A DNA stretch of 64,000 bases from Candidatus Enterococcus leclercqii (GTDB lineage Bacteria; Bacillota; Bacilli; Lactobacillales; Enterococcaceae), in NCBI RefSeq assembly GCF_009933135.1, contig NZ_MAEH01000010.1:62001-126000 (forward strand). Direction: 5' to 3'. Below are positions 9,440-17,733 of this stretch, piece after piece. A program made the translations under genes and the position numbers. The notes under the pieces were generated by a model. That model worked only from the letters and a program-made list of their open reading frames with translations, was not told the DNA's origin and did no database searches. Each line of letters opens with the position of its first letter. The first letter of the stretch is position 1.

Positions 9440-11155
9440 ATGTTACGACGTTTTTTTAGTTACTATCGTCCTTATAAGGGCTTGTTTTTGTTGGATTTTG
9501 GCTGTGCGATTCTGGTGGGGGCCTTAGAGCTGGCGTTTCCGGTGGCGGTTAATCAGGTGATTGACGACATCATGCCCCGTCATGATTTCAAGCTGGTGAT
9601 GCTGGCGTGTGCCGGATTGTTTGCCTTTTATGCCATCAACACCGCATTGCAGTATATTGTGATCTTTTTTGGACACAAGTTGGGGGTCAATATTGAGACC
9701 GATATGCGTAAAGACTTGTTTCGTCATTTGCAGCGACAGTCCTTTGCCTATTATGACGAACAAAAAACCGGTAATCTCATCAGTCGACTGACCACTGATT
9801 TGTTTGAAATCTCTGAAGTGGCGCATCATGGTCCGGAAGATGTTTTCATCACCATCATGACGCTGGTAGGTTCTTTTGCGCTGATGTTTCACTCTCATGC
9901 AAAACTGGCGGTGGCAACCTTTGCTCTATTGCCGCTGATTACCATTGCCTTGGTTTTCTTCAATAAAAAGATGACACAGGTAAATACCCGCATCTATGAA
10001 AATCTGGGAGATTTCAATGCCGGTGTGGAAGCCAGTGTCAGTGGTATTCGAGTGACCCAATCCTTTGCCAATGAGCCCTTTGAAGGTGAGCGCTTTGACG
10101 GACTCAGCCAAGGGTATCGCCAATCTAAAATTAAATTTTACAAAGTGATGGCCGCAAGTTCAGCTTATAACTACTTGCTGATTCGCTCAATCAGTCTTTT
10201 TACCCTGATTTTTGGAGCGTATTATGTGATTCAAGGGGAGCTGACGTATGGTCAGTTCGTCTTCTTCATCTTGCTGTCAAACGTGTTTGTTCGGCCAATT
10301 GAGAAGGTGAATAACATGATTGAAAGCTATCCTAAAGGTTTTGCTGGTTTTAAGCGGCTGACCGATGAGCTGGATCGGCAACCGGAAATTCAAGATCGTC
10401 CGGGGGCGGTTGCAGTCAAAAGCCTGCGAGGAGACATTCATTATGATGACATCTCTTTTGCTTACGGTGACGACAACAAAAAGGTACTGAGTCATATTGA
10501 TTTGCAGATCAAACCAGGGGAAACCGTCGCCTTGGTGGGCCAAAGCGGTTCTGGTAAGACGACATTGAGCAATTTATTGCCCCGATTTTATGATGTGACC
10601 GCTGGAGCCATTACCATTGACGGCATGGATATTCGGGATATGACTTTGGAATCCTTGCGCAATCAAATTGGGATTGTGCAACAAGAAGTTTTCTTGTTCC
10701 CCGGCACCATTCGTGAAAACATCGCGTACGGCAAATTAGATGCTACTGATGAAGAAATCGAGACAGCGGTAAGATTGGCACACCTTGAAGACGCTGTCGC
10801 CAATATGAAAGATGGGCTAGACACGTCTATTGGCGAGCGGGGAGTGAAACTTTCCGGTGGTCAGCGGCAGCGGGTGGCTATCGCACGGATGTTCTTGAAA
10901 AATCCATCAATCCTAATCTTAGATGAAGCCACATCGGCATTGGATAGCGAAACTGAAAAAGTAATTCAAGAATCATTGAATTCTTTAGCCGCTGGTCGTA
11001 CCACATTGATCATTGCGCATCGTCTGGCAACTATCAAATATGCTACCCGTATCGTAGTGGTAAGTGACAAGGGCATCTTGGAGCAAGGGAGCCATGAGCA
11101 GCTATTGAATCAACAGGGACCCTATGCAGCACTCTATCAGTCGCAATTCCGTTAA
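9440..11155 (+). CDS. ABC exporter, fused membrane and ATPase domains
   Basis: A 571-residue type IV ABC exporter half-transporter, probably a homodimer. The N-terminal 310 residues form six membrane helices. The ATPase domain carries Walker A GQSGSGKTT near 367, the signature LSGGQRQR near 471, Walker B ILILDEATSALD with catalytic E near 495, and an H-loop IIAHR. A gene-specific promoter precedes it and no partner half is adjacent, which fits a homodimer of the BmrA/MsbA/YwjA kind. Multidrug or lipid export is the family role; the substrate here is unknown. Confidence 0.9.
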   Translation: MLRRFFSYYRPYKGLFLLDFGCAILVGALELAFPVAVNQVIDDIMPRHDFKLVMLACAGLFAFYAINTALQYIVIFFGHKLGVNIETDMRKDLFRHLQRQSFAYYDEQKTGNLISRLTTDLFEISEVAHHGPEDVFITIMTLVGSFALMFHSHAKLAVATFALLPLITIALVFFNKKMTQVNTRIYENLGDFNAGVEASVSGIRVTQSFANEPFEGERFDGLSQGYRQSKIKFYKVMAASSAYNYLLIRSISLFTLIFGAYYVIQGELTYGQFVFFILLSNVFVRPIEKVNNMIESYPKGFAGFKRLTDELDRQPEIQDRPGAVAVKSLRGDIHYDDISFAYGDDNKKVLSHIDLQIKPGETVALVGQSGSGKTTLSNLLPRFYDVTAGAITIDGMDIRDMTLESLRNQIGIVQQEVFLFPGTIRENIAYGKLDATDEEIETAVRLAHLEDAVANMKDGLDTSIGERGVKLSGGQRQRVAIARMFLKNPSILILDEATSALDSETEKVIQESLNSLAAGRTTLIIAHRLATIKYATRIVVVSDKGILEQGSHEQLLNQQGPYAALYQSQFR

Positions 11156-11707
11156 TTGTCAAAAATTTCCAAAATGTAGAAATAAAATGACATAAAACTC
11201 AACGTGCTTTCTAGTTTTTTAGCGGATTCTTTCTTAAAAAAATTCTTTTCTACCTTTTTTCAGGTATTAAAAAAATGAGGTTTCAGAGTGAAGGATTTCT
11301 TCAAAAAAAACGTTTATTTTGTGGTATTCTGTTTTTCCAAATTTGCCTTTTACTGACTAAAAAATAACTGAACTATACAAGTTGGCGACGATGAGCATGA
11401 AAAATTTTCTTTCCTGAGAATCCCGCGTAGTTCTTCATTATTGATCGATGTAAGCTTTTTCATAAACGTAGTCAAAAAATAATTTTTTTGAACAGAATAT
11501 AAAGTGCGAATCGACTCGAAAAATTCTTAACAGCCGATTTAAGTAAATGTTTCACTAAATATATTGGCGGTTTTAGTTTCGATTAATATGGGAATAAAAT
11601 TTGTAAATTCTCATTTATAAAAAATGAAAATTCCTGAAAACCGGTAAAAACGTGGGATGAGGCATTAAGGTAAATTTAATTTTACGAATATTTTTTTGAG
11701 AAAAGAC
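11156..11707. other. AT-rich intergenic spacer without recognised gene
   Basis: About 550 bases between the ABC exporter and the spx promoter are strikingly A/T-rich, with many homopolymer runs. I see no ORF with a ribosome-binding site, no strong terminator and no known RNA. It may hold upstream spx control elements or be decayed sequence. Confidence 0.5.
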
Positions 11708-11736
11708 TGGATATTTGATTTTTCATTGGGTATAAT
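11708..11736 (+). promoter_or_regulatory. Sigma-A promoter of spx
   Basis: TGGATA (11708-11713), a 17-base spacer and a perfect TATAAT (11731-11736) lie about 65 bases upstream of the spx start. The leader contains a short GAGGG/CCCTC inverted repeat. Confidence 0.75.
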
Positions 11737-11802
11737 AGAGTCAGATTTAAAGATGAGGGCGATTCAATGAGACCCTCCAAGATATAAAAAGGAGTGATTA
11801 CG

Positions 11803-12201
11803 TTGTTGACACTTTATACTTCCCCAAGTTGTACGTCATGCAGAAAAGCTCGCGCGTGGTTGCAAGAGCATGAGATTCCTTTTGTCGAAAGGAACATCTT
11901 CTCAGAGCCTTTGAATATTTCTGAATTGAAGGCAATCTTGCAAATGACTGAAGATGGAACCGAAGAGATCATCTCTACTCGTTCCAAAGTCTTCCAAAAA
12001 CTGAATATTGATTTAGATGAATTGCCGTTGCAAGAATTGCTTGATCTGGTCCAAGAAAATCCGGGTCTACTGCGTCGTCCAATCATGATCGACGAAAAAC
12101 GCCTGCAAGTTGGTTTCAATGAAGATGAAATCCGTCGCTTCCTGCCTCGTGAAGTTCGCCAATTGGAACTGCGCCACGCACAATTGATGGCTGGCCTTTA
12201 A
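11803..12201 (+). CDS. spx: Transcriptional regulator Spx (ArsC-like)
   Basis: A global stress regulator that binds the alpha C-terminal domain of RNA polymerase and controls the thiol/oxidative stress response. It has 132 residues, the family length. The redox switch CTSC lies at C10/C13 in the [12 protein letters not shown] context. The likely start is the first TTG of TTGTTGACA, eight bases after GGAG; the in-frame GTG at 11794 lies inside the Shine-Dalgarno and is rejected. MecA, the ClpC adaptor, is the next gene on the opposite strand. This neighbourhood is conserved in Bacillales and Lactobacillales. Confidence 0.95.
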   Translation: MLTLYTSPSCTSCRKARAWLQEHEIPFVERNIFSEPLNISELKAILQMTEDGTEEIISTRSKVFQKLNIDLDELPLQELLDLVQENPGLLRRPIMIDEKRLQVGFNEDEIRRFLPREVRQLELRHAQLMAGL

Positions 12202-12219
12202 AATTATCTATGACTGACG

Positions 12220-12253
12220 GAGACAGAAGAAATATATTCTGTCTCTTTTTTTT
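12220..12253 (+). terminator. Terminator of spx
   Basis: GAGACAGAA pairs with TTCTGTCTC across an eight-base loop and is followed by eight T residues. Confidence 0.92.
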
Positions 12254-12430
12254 GCTCTAAACCCCGAATATGATGAAGTTTTTTCAATCAAAGGAGTCCG
12301 CTTTTGTGTGACTGATTTTAGGAAGTTTCATGATGCTCTTGATCCTGATGTCCCGCCTTCGTTTGAAGAAACAGCAATGCTCGATGTACCAAAAAAGTAC
12401 CAGCTGCTGATTCAGCCTGAAAAATTTTAG
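12254..12430 (+). pseudogene. Possible gene remnant downstream of spx
   Basis: An open frame runs from inside the spx terminator to TAG at 12428-12430, about 58 codons, without an ATG. A GTG at 12308 preceded by AAGGAG (11-base spacing) could start a 40-residue peptide. The translation looks protein-like (acidic and aromatic residues, DPDVPPSFEE) and is coherent upstream of the GTG too, suggesting the 3' end of a lost larger gene. I do not recognise the family. Confidence 0.25.
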
Positions 12431-12460
12431 TCAGGCAGCATTTGAACTATTTCGTAAGTA

Positions 12461-12508
12461 AAAGACGACTCTCTGCCAATCACTTTGAATGGCAGAGAGT
12501 CGTCTTTT
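12461..12508. terminator. Strong bidirectional terminator before mecA
   Basis: A 17-bp stem (AAGACGACTCTCTGCCA paired with its exact complement) with an 11-base loop has T-runs on both strands. It serves the convergent mecA and any transcript from the remnant after spx. Confidence 0.93.
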
Positions 12509-12571
12509 GGAATTTTATGTTTGGTAATGCTCACTTTGCAGGAGTGTCACTGCCACTACCTATTTTAAAGT

Positions 12572-13225
12572 TTAGTCTGTAAAATAGTAGCGGGTCAGCT
12601 CAAGTGCATCATGTTCCATCAAGAGCTTGCCATGTTCTGACAAAACTTCTGATGTGGCGCTGCTGCGGCGAGCAAACTCAGCCATATAGGCTAAATAGTC
12701 TTCAATCTGGCCGTCGCTGATCAATTCATCGACAAATTCCACTTCCAAAAAGTAGAAGCCGGCCATTTGATAAAGATTGCTGATCACGCAATCCAGCTGT
12801 ACCGCTTGGGCCATCAATACCAACTGCTCAAAGTCTGTCATCTCATAGATAAATTTACGAGGCAGCGGGTCTTGCGTGTCACGACTGTTTTCTTGCAGCT
12901 GCTCACCGATAGTCCGGCGCAAGATGGAGCCGGGCTCATCTGGGAAATCCTCGGCAAACTCATCAAGGTCGTTGAGATCCTCCATGTTGAGGTTCTTGCT
13001 GATGAATAATTCCAGGCCGTCTCCTTTAGGTAGTACTTGGAAGGTCACGGCTTCGCTTCCTTTGAATTCTTCATCTATATCGACTTCTTCGAGAATGCTG
13101 TAAAAGAAATTTTCGACTTCATTGTGATTGCCTAAAAGATCCAAAAAGGTGATTCCCCGCGCAGCTAAATCTTCACTTTTGATTAGGACCCGGATAGTAT
13201 TTTCGTTAATGTGTTCCATTTCCAT
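12572..13225 (-). CDS. mecA: Adaptor protein MecA
   Basis: An adaptor that delivers substrates such as ComK/ComX or Spx-linked targets to the ClpCP protease. It has 217 residues, the usual length. The N-terminal substrate-binding domain is recognisable from MEMEHINENTIRVLIKSEDL, followed by an acidic linker around residues 80-110 and the C-terminal ClpC-binding domain. A GAGGTG Shine-Dalgarno precedes the ATG. It is divergent from coiA, and the spx-mecA-coiA-pepF order matches the conserved Firmicutes cluster. Confidence 0.95.
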   Translation of the reverse strand: MEMEHINENTIRVLIKSEDLAARGITFLDLLGNHNEVENFFYSILEEVDIDEEFKGSEAVTFQVLPKGDGLELFISKNLNMEDLNDLDEFAEDFPDEPGSILRRTIGEQLQENSRDTQDPLPRKFIYEMTDFEQLVLMAQAVQLDCVISNLYQMAGFYFLEVEFVDELISDGQIEDYLAYMAEFARRSSATSEVLSEHGKLLMEHDALELTRYYFTD

Positions 13226-13448
13226 TTTTAGCTACACCTCATTTTCACGTGTTTTCAATATGTATCCATTGTAACGAAACTCCCCCAAAAGTAAAGGAAA
13301 ACCTGTCACTCTAAAGAGAATCCTAAGGCCCGGCCAAACCGAAAATTGACTGCAGGTGCCACGCCCAAAAGCGGTCTGCAGAAGCCTGAAACATTTCATG
13401 GAGCCAAATGCGTATCTCCTTTTGTAAATCAAAAAGGGAGGTAGACAG

Positions 13449-14441
13449 ATGCTGATTGCTAAGGACCAAGAGGGTTGTTTGATTACTGGGGCAGCATACC
13501 GGCAGACAGGGAAAGAAAAAGAGCAAAGGGCTTTAGTATGTCCTGGTTGTGGCAAAGGAGTAATCTTTAAAAACGGTAATGAGAAAATTCCCCACTTCGC
13601 CCATCGTGCCAACCACGAGTGCTACACGTTTTCTGAAGGGGAGTCACCGGAGCATTTGGCCGGAAAAGAATTGTTGCAGCGAATTCTACCGCCAGAGGCT
13701 TGCTTGGAGGCCTACTTACCGGAACTCTCACAGCGGCCAGATTTATTATGGCGACGCTTGGCGGTGGAATTTCAGTGCTCTGCGCTTTCTGCCCAAAGGC
13801 TTCAGGAACGAACGGAAAATTATTTGGCGCAGGGATATGACCCTTGGTGGATTTTGGGCCGGCATTTTTTGCCGGAAAAAGGATTGCGCTGGTCACAAGT
13901 AGCCAAAGCCGTGGTGCGCGATTCACCTCAAGGGCTGGAACTGTGGGGATTGAATACTTCAAAAGAAAGTTTGCTGTATTATCATGAGTTGGACTGGCAT
14001 TATCAAGAAGGCACGCTGTTTTCTGTTACAGAGCATGGGGTGGGAGAAGCGTTATTTGCCGGCTTGTTTCATCCTGGTGAGCTAAGACGAAAACGAAAAG
14101 TACAGCCGAAATGGCGGATTGCCGAGTATCGTTTGCAGATACAGCGATGGTTGCTCGTTCGTTCAAAGCGGGTCTTGCGCTTGCAAGGCTGTTGCTATGA
14201 GCGAGGTGGCAATCTACTGGCTTTGCCGGATTGGTGTTATCTGCCGGGAAGCTGTCAATTTTTGTTAGAGCAGCAGTTGGTGTACTTACGTTTTTTGTTT
14301 TTACTGGATCCAGAAGCAAGTTTTGCCGCTTGGCATCTTGAAGCCAGCCAGGTGGTGGAGTGGCCGTTTCTGCTTTTGGATAAAAAAGCCGTGCTGGAAG
14401 AAGTTTTTCGCGAATGCTGTCGTTTGTGGCAAGCTATTTAG
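13449..14441 (+). CDS. coiA: Competence protein CoiA-like nuclease
   Basis: A 330-residue CoiA family protein, known in streptococci to act on incoming single-stranded DNA during transformation. The N-terminal part has a CPGCG pair and an IPHFAH segment. The nuclease core follows, with QRPDLLW and VEFQCSALS supplying the D...ExQ residues of the PD-(D/E)xK-like fold. The C-terminal part is variable and rich in aromatic and basic residues. The start follows GGGAGGT. It lies between mecA and pepF as in related genomes. Whether this organism is naturally competent cannot be judged here. Confidence 0.88.
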   Translation: MLIAKDQEGCLITGAAYRQTGKEKEQRALVCPGCGKGVIFKNGNEKIPHFAHRANHECYTFSEGESPEHLAGKELLQRILPPEACLEAYLPELSQRPDLLWRRLAVEFQCSALSAQRLQERTENYLAQGYDPWWILGRHFLPEKGLRWSQVAKAVVRDSPQGLELWGLNTSKESLLYYHELDWHYQEGTLFSVTEHGVGEALFAGLFHPGELRRKRKVQPKWRIAEYRLQIQRWLLVRSKRVLRLQGCCYERGGNLLALPDWCYLPGSCQFLLEQQLVYLRFLFLLDPEASFAAWHLEASQVVEWPFLLLDKKAVLEEVFRECCRLWQAI

Positions 14442-14553
14442 GAAAGGAGCGGCGCAGCTCAGTTCAATTTCTCGTATTGCCAGTTTATTTGACGCTGCCC
14501 TTGGTTATCGAAGATTATTTTTATTGGCTGAAGCAGTTCCTTCATAAAAGCCG

Positions 14554-14577
14554 CTAGTCTGAAAGTCTTAGGACTAG
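14554..14577. repeat. Short inverted repeat upstream of pepF
   Basis: CTAGTC and GACTAG are separated by 12 bases, about 130 bases before the pepF start. There is no T-run, so it is not a terminator. It could be an operator or chance. A -10-like GATAAC lies 15 bases further on. The 267-base stretch between coiA and pepF holds nothing else that I can support. Confidence 0.25.
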
Positions 14578-14708
14578 AAAATTCTGAATACTGTGATAAC
14601 ATAGGGGTGTCCGCTCTTGGTAAAAGCGCTATCTATTGCGTTACTAGCCAAGACACGGGGAAAACAATAGCATTTGCGGAAATTTTCGCAAAGAAAAGGG
14701 GAACGGGT

Positions 14709-16526
14709 ATGACTGAAACAACACAATTGCCAACACGAGAATCACTGCCAGCAGATCTGACTTGGGATTTGACGCTGATTTTTAAAGATGATGCGGCCTT
14801 TGATGGCGCTTTTGCTGACTTGAAACAAGAGATTACCAAAGTGGGAGATTACAAAGGAACCTTGGCGCAAGGGCCGGAAGCTTTTAAAGCAGCCGTAACT
14901 TTCATGCTGGATGTCTATCGCCGTCTCGAAACACTTTATGTCTATTCTCATTTGAAAAACGATCAAGATACAGCGAATGCTGCTTATCAAGGAATGTATG
15001 CCAGAGCTTCCAGTCTTTTAGCGGAAACCAGTGAGGCACTGTCTTGGTTTGAACCAGAACTTTTGGGCTTGTCAGATGACGTGATTTGGGGCTACTTTGA
15101 ACAAGATCCTTCACTGGAAGTCTATCGTCACTATGTGAAACAACTGGTGGACAATCGACCACATATCTTACCAGCAGAACAAGAAGCGTTGTTGGCTGGT
15201 GCCGGTGAAATCTTTGGCGCGGCGAGCAATACGTTCTCTGTTTTAAACAATGCCGACCTCGTCTTTCCTACTATTGAAGGCAGCGACGGAGAAAAAATTC
15301 AGCTGTCCCACGGTGTTTATGGGCAATTGATGGAAGCGACTGATCGTCGTGTGCGAGAAGCAGCTTTCAAAGGGTTGTATTCTGTTTACGAACAATTCCG
15401 CAATACCTTTGCCCAAACGCTGACTACCAATGTCAAAGGACACAACTATAAAGCGAAAGTTCGTAACTTTGCCTCGGCTAGAGAAGCAGCCTTAAGTGGC
15501 AACCATATTCCAGAAAGTGTGTATGACACCTTGGTAACGGTGGTCAATAAGAATTTGCCGCTGCTGCATCGATATGTCCAGCTGCGTAAGCGACTGTTGG
15601 CTGTCGACGAGCTGCATATGTATGATATGTATACACCAATTATCGGTGAAGCGCCGATCAGCTACACTTATGAAGAAGCAGTAGCCAAAGCCAAAGCCGC
15701 TTTGCAACCTTTGGGAGCAGAATATCAAGGCGTTGTGGAGGAAGCCTTCGCTAACCGCTGGATTGATGTCGTTGAAAATAAAGGAAAACGCAGTGGCGCT
15801 TATTCTTCTGGCGCTTATGATACGGCACCATATATCTTGATGAACTGGCATGATACACTGGATCAGCTTTTCACTTTGGTTCATGAGATGGGTCACAGCG
15901 TTCACAGCTATTTCACCCGCAGTAATCAGCCATATGTCTACGGGGATTACTCGATTTTCTTGGCAGAGATTGCCTCTACGACCAATGAAAATATTTTAAC
16001 TGAGTACTTGTTGGAAACAGAAACTGATCCTCGGGTCAAAGCTTATGTCTTAAATCATTATTTGGACGGGTTCAAAGGAACCATTTTCCGGCAGACTCAA
16101 TTTGCTGAGTTTGAGCATTTCATCCACATGGAAGATGCAAAAGGAACCCCGCTAACAGCAGAGTTTCTCAGTGACAACTACGGCGAATTGAACGAGAAAT
16201 ACTATGGCACAGCAGTCGCAGCTGATCCTGAAATCAAACTGGAATGGTCCCGGATTCCCCATTTCTACTATAATTACTATGTCTTCCAATACGCAACCGG
16301 CTTTTCTGCTGCTTCAGCACTGGCAAAAAAAGTATTAGATAAAGAACCGAATGCTTTGGAAAACTACCTAAACTATCTGAAATCCGGTTCCAGCGATTAC
16401 CCAATCGAAGTCATGAAAAAAGCCGGCGTCGATATGACTAAAGCCGACTATATCGAAGACGCGATGAAAGTTTTTGAACAACGCTTGAATGAACTAGAAG
16501 CCTTGATTGAAGAAATTGCTGACTGA
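14709..16526 (+). CDS. pepF: Oligoendopeptidase F
   Basis: A cytosolic M3-family zinc metallopeptidase that cleaves short peptides. It has 605 residues, matching the family. The zinc site HEMGH lies at 392-396, with the third ligand in the downstream AEIASTTNE segment. The ATG at 14709 follows AAAGGGGAACGGGT, and the downstream sequence (LPADLTWDL) matches typical PepF N-termini. The in-frame extension to 14607 lacks a ribosome-binding site and is rejected. A strong terminator follows. Confidence 0.95.
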   Translation: MTETTQLPTRESLPADLTWDLTLIFKDDAAFDGAFADLKQEITKVGDYKGTLAQGPEAFKAAVTFMLDVYRRLETLYVYSHLKNDQDTANAAYQGMYARASSLLAETSEALSWFEPELLGLSDDVIWGYFEQDPSLEVYRHYVKQLVDNRPHILPAEQEALLAGAGEIFGAASNTFSVLNNADLVFPTIEGSDGEKIQLSHGVYGQLMEATDRRVREAAFKGLYSVYEQFRNTFAQTLTTNVKGHNYKAKVRNFASAREAALSGNHIPESVYDTLVTVVNKNLPLLHRYVQLRKRLLAVDELHMYDMYTPIIGEAPISYTYEEAVAKAKAALQPLGAEYQGVVEEAFANRWIDVVENKGKRSGAYSSGAYDTAPYILMNWHDTLDQLFTLVHEMGHSVHSYFTRSNQPYVYGDYSIFLAEIASTTNENILTEYLLETETDPRVKAYVLNHYLDGFKGTIFRQTQFAEFEHFIHMEDAKGTPLTAEFLSDNYGELNEKYYGTAVAADPEIKLEWSRIPHFYYNYYVFQYATGFSAASALAKKVLDKEPNALENYLNYLKSGSSDYPIEVMKKAGVDMTKADYIEDAMKVFEQRLNELEALIEEIAD

Positions 16527-16620
16527 TTGCGCCAGCTAGCGGCACAAACTGCTAAAAAAAGGACAAGCCTAACTTGTTCAAAAATTGCTCTTCTTCAGCC
16601 TTTGAAATTCTTAACAACGA

Positions 16621-16667
16621 AAAGACAAGTCACTTCCACTATTTTCAATGGAAGTGACTTGTCTTTT
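16621..16667. terminator. Terminator after pepF
   Basis: A perfect 17-bp stem (AAGACAAGTCACTTCCA with its complement) around a ten-base loop is followed by TTTT. The A-run on the left makes it usable from the minus strand also. Confidence 0.92.
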
Positions 16668-16750
16668 GTTTCCGGCTCACATTTTGTAATGTTGACCTTG
16701 GAAAACGTGATCGGTTTTGCTTTTAATTGAAGCAAGGCGGCCTTTAGCTC

Positions 16751-17593
16751 TCAAGCATCTTTTACTGTCTCGGTGGTAATGGTGGAAGGGGAGATACCAA
16801 ACTGCTTTTTGAAGGATTTACTAAAGTGGTAGGCGTCTTGGTAGCCGACTGCTTTAGCCACTTCTTTGATGGTGCTCTTGCCTTTTTTCAACAGGTCCAT
16901 GGCATGGGTCAGGCGGATATTGATCAAGTAGTTGATAGGGCTCATGCCGACAGATTCTTTAAAAATGCGTGAGAGGTATGTGGGGCTGACGAAGTGATCC
17001 AGCGCCAGTTTTTCCAGTGTGATTTCTTCTTGGTAGTTGTTTTCGATGAAATAAATGGTTTGGTTCACGATTTTCTGATGCCGTTTTTCACTGGAAGTCA
17101 ACTGCGGCAAAATACTGGTATGTTGCTCAGTCAAGCCTCGCAGGATATACGCCAAAATCTGAATAACTTGCCCTTTATGCATCAACTTAAACTCGCTCCC
17201 CTCATCATTGAGCTCGCGAATGGCCTCCCACGCTTTGTCGATGACGTTGTGCTGATAGCGCCCCAGCTCTAATAACGGTTGTGTATTAGGAAAAAAGTTA
17301 CGTTTAAGGCCGTCCAGTGAGATGTTTCGCAAGCCGATGTGGAGTTGGTGAGAACAAGTGTTGGGCGCTTGCCATTCACTGTGTTTGACGCCGGGATTAA
17401 ATAGCAGAATTTCACCGGCCCGTACTACGAGAGGTTCTTGGGGGCCAAACTGATACATGGCCTCACCTTCCAGCATGATGGTGATTTCTAGAAAGTCGTG
17501 GCTGTGCATCTTACTAAAATTGTCCGGCTTGTTCCAAGGATCGAACAAGTAGATGATTTCGGGATTGAAGGTTTGCGGATTTACTAGCTGCAT
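16751..17593 (-). CDS. AraC-family transcriptional regulator with cupin domain
   Basis: A 280-residue regulator. The N-terminal half is a cupin-like sensor (conserved HSHDFLEI and the GEILLFNPGVKH segment). The C-terminal 100 residues hold two helix-turn-helix motifs, the second in IKEVAKAVGYQDAYHFSKSF, a clear AraC signature. Such proteins usually sense sugars or small ligands. It is divergent from the two-gene ABC exporter that starts 140 bases away, so control of that operon is plausible but not shown. Confidence 0.88.
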   Translation of the reverse strand: MQLVNPQTFNPEIIYLFDPWNKPDNFSKMHSHDFLEITIMLEGEAMYQFGPQEPLVVRAGEILLFNPGVKHSEWQAPNTCSHQLHIGLRNISLDGLKRNFFPNTQPLLELGRYQHNVIDKAWEAIRELNDEGSEFKLMHKGQVIQILAYILRGLTEQHTSILPQLTSSEKRHQKIVNQTIYFIENNYQEEITLEKLALDHFVSPTYLSRIFKESVGMSPINYLINIRLTHAMDLLKKGKSTIKEVAKAVGYQDAYHFSKSFKKQFGISPSTITTETVKDA

Positions 17594-17733
17594 GTTGGAT
17601 TCTCCGTTGTTTTTATGTGCTTTTGCGGGTCAGGTCAGATAATAATATTCTACATCAAAAAAACTAAAATATCCCATTTCAATCAAAATTAAATGGGTTA
17701 AGCTATATAAACGACAGGAGGTATGTCAGAAAA

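Noticed and set aside
13232-13612. A 126-codon minus-strand frame upstream of mecA
   Set aside because: It overlaps the coiA start in antisense, and mecA has its own ATG and Shine-Dalgarno.
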